Of a stretch of 64,000 nt of DNA, positions 51,924-64,000 are shown piece after piece. Each line of letters opens with the position of its first letter. Position 1 is the stretch's first letter. The translations under genes and the position numbers were made by a program. The stretch is taken from NCBI GenBank assembly GCA_947498845.1, contig CANMLX010000006.1, forward strand, positions 62,001 through 126,000, in the 5' to 3' direction. The notes under the pieces are model-generated. The model was given only the letters and a program-made list of their open reading frames with translations. It ran no database searches and was not told the DNA's origin. Origin of the DNA: an uncultured Flavobacteriaceae bacterium. GTDB lineage: Bacteria; Bacteroidota; Bacteroidia; Flavobacteriales; Flavobacteriaceae.

Positions 51924-53453
51924 ATGAAAGACATACTTAAAAAATTCAATCTTACCTCGCCTTTCTACAGTGTTAGCACAGGACAATACCATTGGAAAAG
52001 TACAGGTGAAACTTTTAAAATTAACTCACCTGTAGATGGACTCCTTATTGGAGAAATTAATAGTGCTACCGCAACAGGTTTTAACAAAGTTGTGCAACAA
52101 GCCCAAACCGCTTTTTTAACATGGCGAACACTACCAGCACCAAAGCGTGGAGACATAGTAAGACAATTTGGAAACGAACTACGACTACACAAACAAGATT
52201 TAGGGACTCTGGTGAGCTACGAAATGGGTAAAAGTCTTCAGGAAGGTTTAGGTGAAGTTCAGGAAATGATCGATATCTGCGATTTTGCTGTAGGATTATC
52301 GCGCCAATTATACGGTCTGCAAATGCATTCCGAAAGACCACAACATCGTATGCTGGAACAATGGCATCCTTTGGGCATTGTTGGCATTATTTCAGCCTTT
52401 AATTTCCCCGTTGCTGTTTGGGCTTGGAATGCAGCAATAGCATGGGTATGTGGTAATGTATGTCTCTGGAAACCCTCTGAAAAAACACCATTTTCCGCAT
52501 TGGCTTGCCAAGAAATAATGAAAACCGTCTTAAAAAATAATAACTTACCTGAAGGCATTAGCAGTATGGTGATTGGCGGAAGAGATATAGGTAAACAAAT
52601 GGCAGCCAACCCTAATATTCCTCTGGTTTCTGCTACTGGATCAACCAGAATGGGTAAAAGTGTTGCAGAAACTGTTGGGAAGCGATTAGGTAAAACCATA
52701 CTGGAACTTGGTGGTAATAATGCTATTATAGTTACAGAAAATGCCGACTTAAAACATGCTATACCTGCTATAGTTTTTGGAGCAGTGGGTACTGCGGGAC
52801 AACGTTGTACATCAACCAGACGCCTTATTGTTCACGCATCAAAATACGATGTGTTAGTAAAACAACTTAGTAGTACTTACAAACAGCTTAGTATTGGTAA
52901 TCCTTTAAATGAGAAAAATCATGTGGGGCCTTTAATAGACAAAGATGCCGTAAATCAATATACCAAAGCTATCAATACAGCGATTGAACAAGGTGGCAAA
53001 GTGCTTTATGGCAATAAAATACTAGAGGGGACACCTTATTCTTCTGGGTGTTATGTGTTACCAACTATTATTGAAGCTAATCCTAAAATGGCGATTGTAA
53101 AACACGAAACTTTTGCGCCTATTTTATATATTATGACCTATGATACACTTGAGGAAGCTATAGCTATAAATAATAATGTTCCTCAAGGTTTATCATCATC
53201 TGTTTTCACCTTAAACATACGCGAAAGTGAAGCCTTTTTATCACATCAAGGGTCTGATTGTGGTATTGCCAATGTTAATATAGGTACTTCTGGTGCTGAA
53301 ATTGGTGGTGCTTTTGGTGGTGAAAAAGAAACTGGAGGTGGTAGAGAAAGTGGCTCTGATGCTTGGAAAGCTTATATGCGTAGACAAACCTGTACACTTA
53401 ACTATGGCAAAGCCATGCCGCTAGCTCAAGGGATAAAATTTGATTTTAACTAA
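51924..53453 (+). CDS. 2-aminoadipate-semialdehyde dehydrogenase-like aldehyde dehydrogenase
   Basis: The 509-residue NAD-dependent aldehyde dehydrogenase is of ALDH7 type. The catalytic cysteine is Cys295 in GQRCTSTRR, and the general base is in LELGGNNAI near residue 260. The NAD-binding segment is VSATGSTRMG. The C-terminal segment GGAFGGEKETGGGRESGSDAWK is typical of ALDH7/antiquitin (alpha-aminoadipic semialdehyde dehydrogenase). It fits the lysine-catabolism operon with the DUF1338 and saccharopine genes. Confidence 0.87.
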   Translation: MKDILKKFNLTSPFYSVSTGQYHWKSTGETFKINSPVDGLLIGEINSATATGFNKVVQQAQTAFLTWRTLPAPKRGDIVRQFGNELRLHKQDLGTLVSYEMGKSLQEGLGEVQEMIDICDFAVGLSRQLYGLQMHSERPQHRMLEQWHPLGIVGIISAFNFPVAVWAWNAAIAWVCGNVCLWKPSEKTPFSALACQEIMKTVLKNNNLPEGISSMVIGGRDIGKQMAANPNIPLVSATGSTRMGKSVAETVGKRLGKTILELGGNNAIIVTENADLKHAIPAIVFGAVGTAGQRCTSTRRLIVHASKYDVLVKQLSSTYKQLSIGNPLNEKNHVGPLIDKDAVNQYTKAINTAIEQGGKVLYGNKILEGTPYSSGCYVLPTIIEANPKMAIVKHETFAPILYIMTYDTLEEAIAINNNVPQGLSSSVFTLNIRESEAFLSHQGSDCGIANVNIGTSGAEIGGAFGGEKETGGGRESGSDAWKAYMRRQTCTLNYGKAMPLAQGIKFDFN

Positions 53454-53484
53454 ATATAGCACTTTAAAAGTATAAAACACTAGG

Positions 53485-56586
<3,102 letters not shown>

Positions 56587-56688
56587 TTAATAGTTTTTAA
56601 TTTGTAATTAATAAAACTTGTATTGGAAGGGAGTTTCTTGTAAAACAAAAAAACCTCAAACACTAAGTTTAGTTATTTTTGTATTTAA

Positions 56689-57660
56689 CTATATATAAAC
56701 TTCTAAAATTCTAGCCGATTTAGAAGTTAACTCTAAAGATGTAATTATTGCTGGTAATAAGATAGTTTCACCCATTTTTATTTTAAAAACCTCATTATTG
56801 TAATTTAAACTAGCGTTACCATCTACACACATATATATTACAAAAGAATCTATTTCTGTATAGTCTTTTTTAATAGCTCCTTTAAGATCAATAATATTTG
56901 TTCTAAAGTAAGGTGAGTGTACTAATGATTTAGATGTATTTACTTCTAATTCATAATTAGATTTATAGGTTTCTTGAGGCTTAAAGTTTAAAACATCTAT
57001 AGCCAACTCATTATGCAATTCTCTTTTCAGCCCTGTTTTAACATCTACTCTATCGTAATCATAAATTCTATAAGTAATATCACTTGTTTGTTGAATTTCT
57101 GCCAATAACACACCAGCACCAATAGCATGCACACGTCCCGTAGGAATATAAAAAGTATCACCAGGTTTCACTTTTTCGTGGTGCATTACATCTAAAAGGG
57201 TATTATTTTCTAAATGTTTTAAATAATCTTCTTTATTAATAGCCTTTTCAAAACCAACTATTAACTCAGCACCTTCATCAGCTTGCATAACATACCACAT
57301 TTCATTTTTCCCAAATGAATTATGACGCTCTTTTGCGATCTCATTACTTGGGTGTACCTGAATTGAAAGTGGCCTTTTAGCATCAATAAATTTTATAAGT
57401 AGCGGAAATACATCGCCAAACTTTTCATGAACTAGATTTCCAACAAAATCTCCTTTGTATTTAGTAATAAGTTCTTTAAGCGTTTTTCCTTTTAAAGGCC
57501 CATTATTAACAACAGTCTCATCATTCTTTACACCAGAAATCTCCCAAGATTCTCCTATACTTTCTTCTTTATAATTTTTATTAAAAAGTTCTTTTAATTT
57601 TTCACCTCCCCATATTCTATATTTGAATAATGGTAAAAACTTTAATGGGTATAAATCCAT
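56689..57660 (-). CDS. Mannose-6-phosphate isomerase, class I
   Basis: The 323-residue protein fits the short bacterial type I phosphomannose isomerases (cupin fold). The start LKFLPLFKYRIWGGEKL, zinc ligands in RPLSIQVHPSNEIAKERHNS near residue 98, the EMWYVMQADEGAELIVGF strand and the catalytic TGRVHAIGAG near residue 173 are in order. It interconverts fructose-6-phosphate and mannose-6-phosphate, feeding mannose use or GDP-mannose synthesis. It lies next to the GH2 gene on the same strand but with 105 bp between, so co-transcription is uncertain. Confidence 0.9.
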   Translation of the reverse strand: MDLYPLKFLPLFKYRIWGGEKLKELFNKNYKEESIGESWEISGVKNDETVVNNGPLKGKTLKELITKYKGDFVGNLVHEKFGDVFPLLIKFIDAKRPLSIQVHPSNEIAKERHNSFGKNEMWYVMQADEGAELIVGFEKAINKEDYLKHLENNTLLDVMHHEKVKPGDTFYIPTGRVHAIGAGVLLAEIQQTSDITYRIYDYDRVDVKTGLKRELHNELAIDVLNFKPQETYKSNYELEVNTSKSLVHSPYFRTNIIDLKGAIKKDYTEIDSFVIYMCVDGNASLNYNNEVFKIKMGETILLPAIITSLELTSKSARILEVYI

Positions 57661-57807
57661 GATGCTACGATTTAAGTTTATTTTGATTAGTTAAAATTAC
57701 AATAAAAATTAAAAAAAAGTTTAAATATCTATGCTTTTAAACAAAACATCAAATATTAGAATCTCAAAACAAATTACCTCATAAAAAGGTTATAAAAACG
57801 ATCTCTA

Positions 57808-57955
57808 ATAACCTTAATTCGATCTAAGAACGCTATCTCTAAAAACACAAAAAACTCTCTATAAATAACACCATTTACACTTTGAATTTACTGAGTTAAA
57901 AAGTGTCTTTTGAAATTCTATCTTCATTTAAGAATTGATATTAAATCGACTTTAT
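57808..57955. repeat. Decayed BD and R1 repeat remnants
   Basis: The left end resembles BD (ATTCGATCTAAGAACGCTAT near 57817), without its right half. Next comes the R1 right arm in the opposite orientation (ACTGAGTTAAAAAGTGTCTT around 57890), then a R1-type end TTTAAGAATTGATA with the middle of R1 missing. The 57661-57973 spacer has no gene. Confidence 0.6.
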
Positions 57956-57973
57956 GTAATAGAACATTTGGGT

Positions 57974-60900
57974 TTAACGATTTATTAACACAAATTGTAG
58001 ACTATCATTATTCTTAGCGGCTATAATAAATTCTTGATCCTTTGTCTTAAGAGTACTCATTTGTTTCACATCGCCTGGAACAAAAAACCCACTTTTAGAT
58101 GATGTAATAGCTTTAAATTCTCCTTTGCCATTACCTTTTAGAAATACGCCATAACCACCATCATTTCTAGGAGTTTCTACTTCAGAAGCAAACAAATTAC
58201 CCGCCATCAAAACATCTAATGCACCATCGTTATCATAATCTTTAACCAAAATATCATTAATACTAGATAACTGCGCCTCTTTTGGAAGCTCATGAATTAC
58301 AAACGTTCCATTGTTATTTTCTAAATACACACTTGCAAAAGATTTTACTTGATAGTGTAATGCAGATTCTAAAGATGTTTCTTCATATATATCTACTAAA
58401 GTGGCGTTTGAAAAGCTCTCATAATTTTTAAATTTATTTTTTATCTGCGGGATTTGTTGTGAGGAACACTCACGCCCTCTTACAGGATATTGTACCCCTT
58501 CATTATAATAACTCAATACGATATCTTTTTTGCTATCACGATCAAAATCGTTTACATAAATATCAAAGGTTTCATTATCTGTTGCTTTGTACTTGTAATT
58601 TAGTCCGTTGTTTCCAACTATATAATCTGTATCTCCATCCCCATCAAAATCACCTTGATTAATGCTCCACCACCAACCTGTGGTATCATTTGTTAATCCA
58701 ATAACTTCAGATATGTCAACGAACTTTCCTTTTTTGTTTTCAAAAATTTTAATAGGCATCCATTCACCCACTATTATAAAATCTTGCCACCCATCATTAT
58801 TAAAATCTGTTATAACTGCCGAAGTTGCCATTCCTAAATTTCGCAAATTGTTTGCGTAGTTTTGAGTAACATCTTCAAATTTTGCTACTCCTTTTTCACT
58901 TTTATTTTCTAACAAATAACTATTTACTGGCGAAGGATAGTTCCCTGGTATTTGTCTTCCTAAAACCAATACATCTTGCTTTCCATCTTTATTAAAATCT
59001 AAGTTATACGCTTTTGAACCGCTGGTAATCATTTCAGGAAGTGCCTCTGATTTTTTAAAATTTCCTGAACCATCATTCAAATACAACCTATCCTGCAGTT
59101 TTGATGATTTAGCTGAAAACTCATAACCACCACTCACTACATACAAATCATTATCACCATCTGCATCTGCATCAAAAACTAAAGCACCTACATCTTCACT
59201 TAGGTTATCTGCTTTTAAAAACTCATTATTTTGTTCTTCAAAACCATTTTCAGTTTGAAAAAACAAAGCGCCTAACCTGTTAAAAGCTCCACCAATAAAA
59301 TAATCATCTAAATCATCATTATTTAAATCTCCTACCGCCAATGCTGGACCAAAAGACGACATTTTATGAGGCAGTAATACCTGATATTTAAAATCATCAA
59401 AGGTATTTTCGTTGTGTTTGTACTTTGGAAAAACGCCACTCATATTAGAATTGAACAATTGCTCATTTACATTAGAATCAACCTTTTTGTTAATAGCATC
59501 CTCATATTGTAAAGTCTGTAACTTATTTATAGAAACATTATTTAAAACTTGTATTTTACCATCATTCCAAACTACTTTTAATTCATCAATGTTTTTGTAA
59601 TTACCTAAGCCAAAATGCAGTTCTGGAGCTACTGATGATTGAAACCCTCTGCTCAACGTTAGTTCCTGCATTTGAGTTTTATCACCAGTAGTTAGATATA
59701 CCCTATTGCCTAAACCAAATTTATTTTTAGGTGTTCCTTCAAAATTTATTGTGATATAGTTATTGGTTTCTGAACTTGTATTTTTAAAGACCGACGCCTT
59801 ATCATCAATATTATTAGTGATTATTTCCAAATCTCCATCATTATCTAAATCTGCATAAGTAACCCCATTTGAAAAACCTTTAAACTCAATGCCCCAATCT
59901 TTATTAGCTTGTTTGAATTTTAAATCTCCTAGATTTTGATACATGAAATTATCTATTCTTTCTGAAGGAATATTTAAACTCATTTCTAACGTTTTATCGC
60001 TATCAATAGAAAATGCATCATCTATGGCATTAAAAAAGTCTCGGTTATTTACTTCTCTTCGTGTTCCGTTAGAAATGAATAAATCTTTAAGTCCATCGTT
60101 ATCAAAATCGGCAAAAAGAGGCCCCCAACTCCAATCTGTAGAAGACACACCAGTTATTCTGGACACATTTGAGAAAAACGGATTTTCGTCATTAAAAACA
60201 CCTGTATTTAATTGCAAGCAGTTTTGCATGTATTGATAATGAAAACCGGCATCTACAACGCCCCAAAACAAATCTGGGTTCATACCAGCCATATTTGCTT
60301 TTTTGCGTTTATTGGTTTTAGCATCCATATCAACTTGGTAAATGTCTAGATTACCATCATTATTAAAATCGGCAATATCAACCCCCATTCCATAAAAGGC
60401 TGTATGAGACATGGTTTCCTTCACTACTTCTCTAAAGGTACCGTCACCATTATTCATGTATAAATAATCTGGAGAAGCAAAATCGTTCGAAATGTATAAA
60501 TCTGGCCAAGAATCGTTATTCAAATCACCTACCGTTGCACTTAATGTGAGGCCAAAGTTTTTAACACCAGCTTCTTCGGTAACATCAATAAACTTTCCAT
60601 TGTCATTTTTATACAAATGATCTGTTTCAACATTAGTCACATTAGCCATTCGTTGCTTATACACATATACCGAAGCATTGAATTTCGTGATAGGGTAATT
60701 AGCCACATACACATCTAAATCGCCATCTTTATCATAATCAAAAAAAGTAGTTTGTACACTTTGACCAACATCGGCTAAACCATATTCTTGAGCTTTTTCT
60801 GAAAACGTACCATCTTGATTATTGATAAATAATTGATTCTGTTTTGGGTGAAATTTGCCAGCTACTGAACAATAAATATCTAAATAGCCATCTGCGTTTA

Positions 60901-61384
60901 CATCTGCCATGGTAACGCCTGTGTACCAACGGCTATCTCCAGAAACACCTGCCGTTTTTGTTACATCTTCAAATTGAAGATTGCCTTTATTAATGTATAA
61001 CTTGTTTTCAACCTGATTTCCCGTAAAATAAATATCCTTTAATCCATCGTTATTTACATCTCCAACAGCAACACCACCGCCCATATACAAATAAGAATAG
61101 GTAAAATAGTTTAAGCTATCATTTTCTGTGAGATTATTTGAAAATTCAATATTACTTGAAGAAGCTTTAACGGGTTCAAATATTTTTTTTGAAGCAAGCT
61201 TAACTTTCTTTTTTTCACAATTGAAAAAGAGTATTAACACCAATGTACAAACTAATAATGATTTTGACTTTTGTATTAGTTCTCGATATTTATACTGAGT
61301 TGAATCGAAGTGCAATTTTTCGTTCCTCAAAATCACTCGAACTAACATACCGATACTGTTTTTCATTTGCCTTATTTTATTCAA
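57974..61384 (-). CDS. Large VCBS/FG-GAP repeat lipoprotein with ASPIC/UnbV domain
   Basis: Up to 1136 residues. At least ten FG-GAP/VCBS-type calcium-binding blades (DVNNDGLKDIYFTGN, DYDKDGDLDVYVANYP, DFDNDGLKDLFISNG, DLNNDDLDDYFIGG) should form two seven-bladed propellers. An ASPIC/UnbV domain lies at about 535-610 (GLGNRVYLTTGDKTQMQELTLSRG). The signal LLVCTLVLILFFNC gives a lipoprotein, but the first ~40 residues preceding it look repeat-derived, so the start is uncertain (TTG at 61384, ATG at 61366 or 61348). It overlaps the glpD stop by 8 bp from the TTG. Probably surface glycan binding. Confidence 0.82.
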   Translation of the reverse strand: MNKIRQMKNSIGMLVRVILRNEKLHFDSTQYKYRELIQKSKSLLVCTLVLILFFNCEKKKVKLASKKIFEPVKASSSNIEFSNNLTENDSLNYFTYSYLYMGGGVAVGDVNNDGLKDIYFTGNQVENKLYINKGNLQFEDVTKTAGVSGDSRWYTGVTMADVNADGYLDIYCSVAGKFHPKQNQLFINNQDGTFSEKAQEYGLADVGQSVQTTFFDYDKDGDLDVYVANYPITKFNASVYVYKQRMANVTNVETDHLYKNDNGKFIDVTEEAGVKNFGLTLSATVGDLNNDSWPDLYISNDFASPDYLYMNNGDGTFREVVKETMSHTAFYGMGVDIADFNNDGNLDIYQVDMDAKTNKRKKANMAGMNPDLFWGVVDAGFHYQYMQNCLQLNTGVFNDENPFFSNVSRITGVSSTDWSWGPLFADFDNDGLKDLFISNGTRREVNNRDFFNAIDDAFSIDSDKTLEMSLNIPSERIDNFMYQNLGDLKFKQANKDWGIEFKGFSNGVTYADLDNDGDLEIITNNIDDKASVFKNTSSETNNYITINFEGTPKNKFGLGNRVYLTTGDKTQMQELTLSRGFQSSVAPELHFGLGNYKNIDELKVVWNDGKIQVLNNVSINKLQTLQYEDAINKKVDSNVNEQLFNSNMSGVFPKYKHNENTFDDFKYQVLLPHKMSSFGPALAVGDLNNDDLDDYFIGGAFNRLGALFFQTENGFEEQNNEFLKADNLSEDVGALVFDADADGDNDLYVVSGGYEFSAKSSKLQDRLYLNDGSGNFKKSEALPEMITSGSKAYNLDFNKDGKQDVLVLGRQIPGNYPSPVNSYLLENKSEKGVAKFEDVTQNYANNLRNLGMATSAVITDFNNDGWQDFIIVGEWMPIKIFENKKGKFVDISEVIGLTNDTTGWWWSINQGDFDGDGDTDYIVGNNGLNYKYKATDNETFDIYVNDFDRDSKKDIVLSYYNEGVQYPVRGRECSSQQIPQIKNKFKNYESFSNATLVDIYEETSLESALHYQVKSFASVYLENNNGTFVIHELPKEAQLSSINDILVKDYDNDGALDVLMAGNLFASEVETPRNDGGYGVFLKGNGKGEFKAITSSKSGFFVPGDVKQMSTLKTKDQEFIIAAKNNDSLQFVLINR

Positions 61385-63053
61385 ATTCTACATCATAATA
61401 AGTCGTTGCATCTTGAATAAGCATGTTAAGTTGTTCTTTTTCAGAAGCTACTCGTTCTTCATTCCAATTTAAGTAATTAATACAATCTTCTAAAACAATA
61501 CCTGCATATTTTCTAACACTTGGAATATCAAAATACAAGCGTCCTGTTCGCCTTACAAAGAAATCAGATAGGCTATTAATCATTTCTTTATGCACTGCAA
61601 ACCAAAGCTCTGCTTTTATAAGACGCTCTAAAGTATCTTGATTGTTAAAATCTCTCGATTTTTCAATAATTCTATCGGCTTGTTTTCCGTAAGTAGTACA
61701 CAAATACCAAGCTTGATACGTATCATTTACACCTAATTCTGCTAAAGCTTTTTCAATGTCTTTTTGATACAATTCAACATCTTTAGATGACTTTAATTTA
61801 GGTGTTACTAAATCTATTTTCTTAGTTAGAGATTCATCAAATTTATCTCTACGTTTCTTGCTCATAGTTTTTAAAACAGCATCTATGAGTCTATGTGCCA
61901 TTTTTCTATAGCCTGTTAATTTTCCTCCTGCAATGGATATTAATCCGCTGTCTGAAATAAAAATTTCATCTTTTCTGGATAATTCTGAAGGATCTTTACC
62001 TTCTTCATGAATTAATGGTCTTAAACCTGCCCAATTAGACTCAATATCGTCTATGGTTAAGTTCACACTTGGAAATGTACTATTTATGGCATTTAAAATG
62101 TAGTTCGCATCGTCTTTTGTTGCGACTACACGTTCTAAATTCCCTGAGTAATTGGTATCTGTAGTACCTACATAGGTTACACGACCACGCGGAATAGCAA
62201 AAATCATTCTTCCGTCGGATACATCAAAATATAATGGTTGTTGAACAGGTAGTTTTTCATGTGAAAACACAATATGCACCCCTTTTGTTAAGTGCAAGTG
62301 TTTATTATTTAACGATTTGTCTTTAGTTCTTAATAAATCTACCCAAGGACCCGCTGCCGACACATAATTGCGTGCCTTAACTTTTAAAGTATGTCCTGTG
62401 TTATAATCTAAACAATTAAGATGTTTAATTTTTCCTTCGTTATTATTAGTGAAGGATTCCATTTTACAATAGTTTACTATTGTAGCACCATATTCTGCTG
62501 CTTTTTTTAGAATTTCAATGGTTAAACGGGCATCATCTGTTCTATATTCAGCATACAGACCACTTCCTAAAACAACATCTTTATTTAGTAACGGTTCTTT
62601 TTCTAAGGTTTCTTCTTTATCAAGCATTTGCCTTCTATCGTCACCTTTTACATCTGCCAATAAATCATACACCTTTAAACCAATAGCGGTCATCATTTTT
62701 CCATAAGTCCCACCTTCAACTAAAGGCAACAACATCTTTTCCGGAATCACTAAATGTGGCGCCAATTTATGTACAATAGCACGTTCTGATCCAGATTCTC
62801 GCACCAAACCAATTTCAAATTGTTTTAAATAACGTAATCCGCCATGAATCAATTTTGTGGACTTATTACTGGTACCAGAGGCAAAATCATTTTTTTCAAC
62901 CAAACACACTTTAAGTCCTCTGGAAGCAGCATCTAGAGCAATTCCTGCTCCTGTAACTCCACCTCCAATAATTGCTAAATCAAACTTTGTATTTGCTAAT
63001 TTTTCTAATTGATTGTCTCTATCTAATATTGAAAATCCAACGGTTTCTTCCAT
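61377..63053 (-). CDS. glpD: FAD-dependent glycerol-3-phosphate dehydrogenase
   Basis: The 558-residue protein begins with the FAD-binding fold FDLAIIGGGVTGAGIALDAA (residues 24-43) and the family motif FASGTSNKSTKLIHGGLRYL. Later landmarks are YEAEYRTDDARL-type DDARL, HLTKGVHIVFSHEKLP and VSAAGPWVDLLR (seen as individual segments). It oxidises sn-glycerol-3-phosphate to dihydroxyacetone phosphate, passing electrons to quinone at the inner membrane. The glycerol kinase gene precedes it by 9 bp, so they form a glpK-glpD operon. The VCBS gene start overlaps its 3' end. Confidence 0.93.
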   Translation of the reverse strand: MEETVGFSILDRDNQLEKLANTKFDLAIIGGGVTGAGIALDAASRGLKVCLVEKNDFASGTSNKSTKLIHGGLRYLKQFEIGLVRESGSERAIVHKLAPHLVIPEKMLLPLVEGGTYGKMMTAIGLKVYDLLADVKGDDRRQMLDKEETLEKEPLLNKDVVLGSGLYAEYRTDDARLTIEILKKAAEYGATIVNYCKMESFTNNNEGKIKHLNCLDYNTGHTLKVKARNYVSAAGPWVDLLRTKDKSLNNKHLHLTKGVHIVFSHEKLPVQQPLYFDVSDGRMIFAIPRGRVTYVGTTDTNYSGNLERVVATKDDANYILNAINSTFPSVNLTIDDIESNWAGLRPLIHEEGKDPSELSRKDEIFISDSGLISIAGGKLTGYRKMAHRLIDAVLKTMSKKRRDKFDESLTKKIDLVTPKLKSSKDVELYQKDIEKALAELGVNDTYQAWYLCTTYGKQADRIIEKSRDFNNQDTLERLIKAELWFAVHKEMINSLSDFFVRRTGRLYFDIPSVRKYAGIVLEDCINYLNWNEERVASEKEQLNMLIQDATTYYDVEFE

Positions 63054-63062
63054 CAGTACATC

Positions 63063-64000
63063 TTAATTTCTCTTTGTTCTTTTTATAGCTTTTTTCCAGC
63101 CTTTGTAATTACTTTTTCTTAAACCTTCATCCATTTTAGGGAAGAAAATAGTATCTACCTGACGAATATCGTTTATATCATATTTAGACCAAACACCTGC
63201 TTTTATACCTGCTAATAACGCAGCTCCAAATGCCGTCACTTCAATCATTTTAGGTCTGTCTACTTCAATATTTAGTAAATCCGATTGAAACTGCATTAAG
63301 TAATTGTTAGCACTAGCACCTCCATCTACTTTTAAGGTGAAAATTTTTTTGTTGCTATCCTTTTCCATCGCATCCATAACATCCTTTGTTTGGTATGCCA
63401 ATGCATTTACTGTTGCTTTGATAAGCTCTTCACGACCTGTATCTAGAGTCATCCCATATACACTACCTCTGGCTTCACCATCCCAATGTGGCGCTCCTAA
63501 ACCTGCAAAGGCAGGCACTACATATACATTTTTTAAAGGTGGGATGCTTTTACAAATAGCTTCGGTTTGTGAAGCTTTTTCTATAAGCTTCATTTTATCT
63601 CTTAGCCACTGTATAGAAGCTCCGCCTGCAAACACACTGCCTTCTAACGCATAATTTACGGGTTCATTCTCTAAACTACAAATTAATGTAGTTAACAATC
63701 CTTTTTTAGATTTCACACGTTTTTCTCCTGTATTCAAAAGAATAAAACAGCCTGTTCCATACGTGTTTTTTGCTACACCTGCTTCAAATCCTCCCTGACC
63801 AAATAAGGAGGCTTGTTGATCTCCAGCAACACCATAAATAGGAATCTTTACACCTTTGTATTCTATAACTCCAAAATCTGATGAAGAAGGTTGTACTTCT
63901 GGTAATATTGACGCTGGAATATCTAAAGCTTTTAATAGCTTTTTATCCCAAGATAGTGTCTTGATATTAAAGATCATGGTTCTAGACGCATTGGTATGAT
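63063..64000 (-). CDS. glpK: Glycerol kinase, N-terminal part outside the window
   Basis: The frame is open to the window end: HTNASRTM precedes the first internal ATG at 63975-63977, so the real start lies further upstream. The visible ~312 residues cover the C-terminal part of a FGGY kinase: NASRTMIFNIKTLSWDKKLL, the YGVAGDQQASLFGQGGFEAG segment, KNTYGTGCFILLNTG, VPAFAGLGAPHWD and the VDGGASANNYLMQFQSDLL ATP-binding segment near the end. It phosphorylates glycerol to sn-glycerol-3-phosphate, the substrate of GlpD encoded next. Confidence 0.95.
   Translation of the reverse strand, partial: HTNASRTMIFNIKTLSWDKKLLKALDIPASILPEVQPSSSDFGVIEYKGVKIPIYGVAGDQQASLFGQGGFEAGVAKNTYGTGCFILLNTGEKRVKSKKGLLTTLICSLENEPVNYALEGSVFAGGASIQWLRDKMKLIEKASQTEAICKSIPPLKNVYVVPAFAGLGAPHWDGEARGSVYGMTLDTGREELIKATVNALAYQTKDVMDAMEKDSNKKIFTLKVDGGASANNYLMQFQSDLLNIEVDRPKMIEVTAFGAALLAGIKAGVWSKYDINDIRQVDTIFFPKMDEGLRKSNYKGWKKAIKRTKRN

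Overview
The window reads as chromosome of a marine-type member of the Flavobacteriaceae (Bacteroidetes). It is AT-rich, and many short SPII lipoproteins carry the typical S-C-x-D-D start. There is a type IX secretion sorting tail, a DUF1800/DUF1501 pair, a one-protein hybrid two-component regulator, ASPIC/UnbV and GH16/GH2 proteins, and a Bacteroidetes-type contractile sheath pair. The species cannot be named from sequence alone.

Layout. 1-9.6 kb: a partial surface protein, a nitronate monooxygenase-like enzyme, a PilJ-type sensor-domain protein, an RlmI-like methyltransferase, small lipocalin-like proteins and dnaK. 9.8-13.8 kb: DUF1800, DUF1501 and a discoidin-like T9SS cargo, on the + strand. 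13.8-14.5 kb: a gene-free block in which three different small inverted-repeat elements sit inside one another and inside a fourth repeat. 14.6-16.6 kb: panB, a frameshifted four-helix-bundle gene and an RluA pseudouridine synthase. 16.7-22.9 kb: a lipoprotein, a 7TM sensor kinase, and an unknown protein paired with a large FAD/NAD(P)-binding protein. 23.4-32.6 kb: a PAS-LuxR regulator, a hybrid sensor kinase with AraC output, and a + strand run of lipoproteins and secreted proteins, two of them broken.

32.6-42.65 kb looks like a composite mobile region at the 3' end of mnmE. The right part (36.5-42.5 kb) is a mobilizable element with integrase, HTH/excisionase-like protein, helicase and primase-like replication proteins, MobC-like protein, relaxase and a membrane coiled-coil protein. 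The left part (32.65-34.6 kb) is an array of eight small minus-strand ORFs, most unrelated to each other, each next to a near-identical leader. Three copies of a site resembling the last codons of mnmE (FCIGK) lie at 42.63, 34.87 and 32.61 kb. They bracket the element and the array separately. This is the best candidate here for an undescribed system.

42.6-64 kb: mnmE, a GH16 lipoprotein, an orphan TssB/TssC sheath pair, a D-2-hydroxyacid dehydrogenase, three heptanucleotide tandem repeats, a lysine-degradation operon (DUF1338, saccharopine dehydrogenase-like, aminoadipate-semialdehyde dehydrogenase-like), a GH2 beta-galactosidase, mannose-6-phosphate isomerase, a large VCBS/ASPIC lipoprotein, and glpD with a partial glpK.

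The GH16, GH2 and phosphomannose isomerase genes suggest polysaccharide use, and glpK-glpD suggests glycerol use. All functional statements come from reading motifs and gene context; no database search was run.
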